Source: Acanthaster planci (Eukaryota; Echinodermata; Asteroidea; Valvatida; Acanthasteridae). Taken from it: a DNA stretch of 64,000 nucleotides. The notes beneath the pieces are model-generated. The model did not search any database and was not told the DNA's origin. It saw nothing but the letters and a program-made list of their open reading frames with translations. The translations under genes and the position numbers were made by a program. Positions 57,642-64,000 of the stretch are shown one piece after another. The DNA lies in assembly GCF_001949145.1 (NCBI RefSeq), contig NW_019091439.1, positions 370,013 to 434,012 on the forward strand. The letters are read 5' to 3'. Position 1 is the first letter of the stretch, and each line of letters opens with the position of its first letter.

Positions 57642-64000
<6,359 letters not shown>

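Overview
This is animal nuclear DNA, not bacterial. Coding sequence is split into short exons with GT..AG boundaries, introns run from about 0.14 to 10.8 kb, coding density is low, and there are three assembly gaps (runs of N at 1293-1352, 41077-41318 and 52947-53782). The palindrome TACATGTA and its ACATGTACATGT extensions are scattered throughout, and there are many short inverted-repeat elements, tRNA-like SINE pieces and minisatellites. The protein sequences and this repeat style suggest an invertebrate, most likely a lancelet or another invertebrate deuterostome. A lophotrochozoan such as a mollusc or brachiopod is not excluded.

Layout. (1) 1-6381: no exon found. (2) 6382-28294, plus strand: seven in-frame exons of a nucleoredoxin (NXN) gene. 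They encode the last 318 residues including the stop context, and the 5' exons were not found. Its introns carry a 34-bp minisatellite, a dead LINE fragment on the opposite strand, and two miniature inverted-repeat regions. (3) About 28.3-37.8 kb: NXN 3' UTR or intergenic DNA with two adjacent foldback elements, a paired E-box/CCAAT module and a 44-bp tandem repeat. (4) About 37.8-40.0 kb: a more GC- and CpG-rich block, possibly regulatory. (5) 40067-41500: a non-autonomous DNA transposon with 32-bp terminal inverted repeats, an exact 6-bp target duplication and an internal GC-rich array. (6) 42425-44769, plus strand: a complete four-exon gene for a small secreted SnoaL/DUF4440-like protein of 152 aa. 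(7) 48868-49437, minus strand: an intronless-CDS gene for an unrecognised 189-aa signal-peptide plus multi-membrane-span protein, the best candidate here for something undescribed. (8) 52.87-53.90 kb: a satellite-like array containing the largest gap. (9) 57642-64000, minus strand: ten exons of VMP1 (vacuole membrane protein 1), 292 aa to the stop; the N-terminal exons lie beyond the window.

The genes are unrelated in function: NXN is a thioredoxin-fold regulator of Wnt/Dishevelled signalling, VMP1 is an endoplasmic-reticulum scramblase for autophagy, and the two small genes encode secretory-pathway proteins. Nothing suggests a joint pathway. Every exon set reported for NXN, the DUF4440-like gene and VMP1 was checked for reading-frame closure: the total coding length divides by three and each junction preserves phase.
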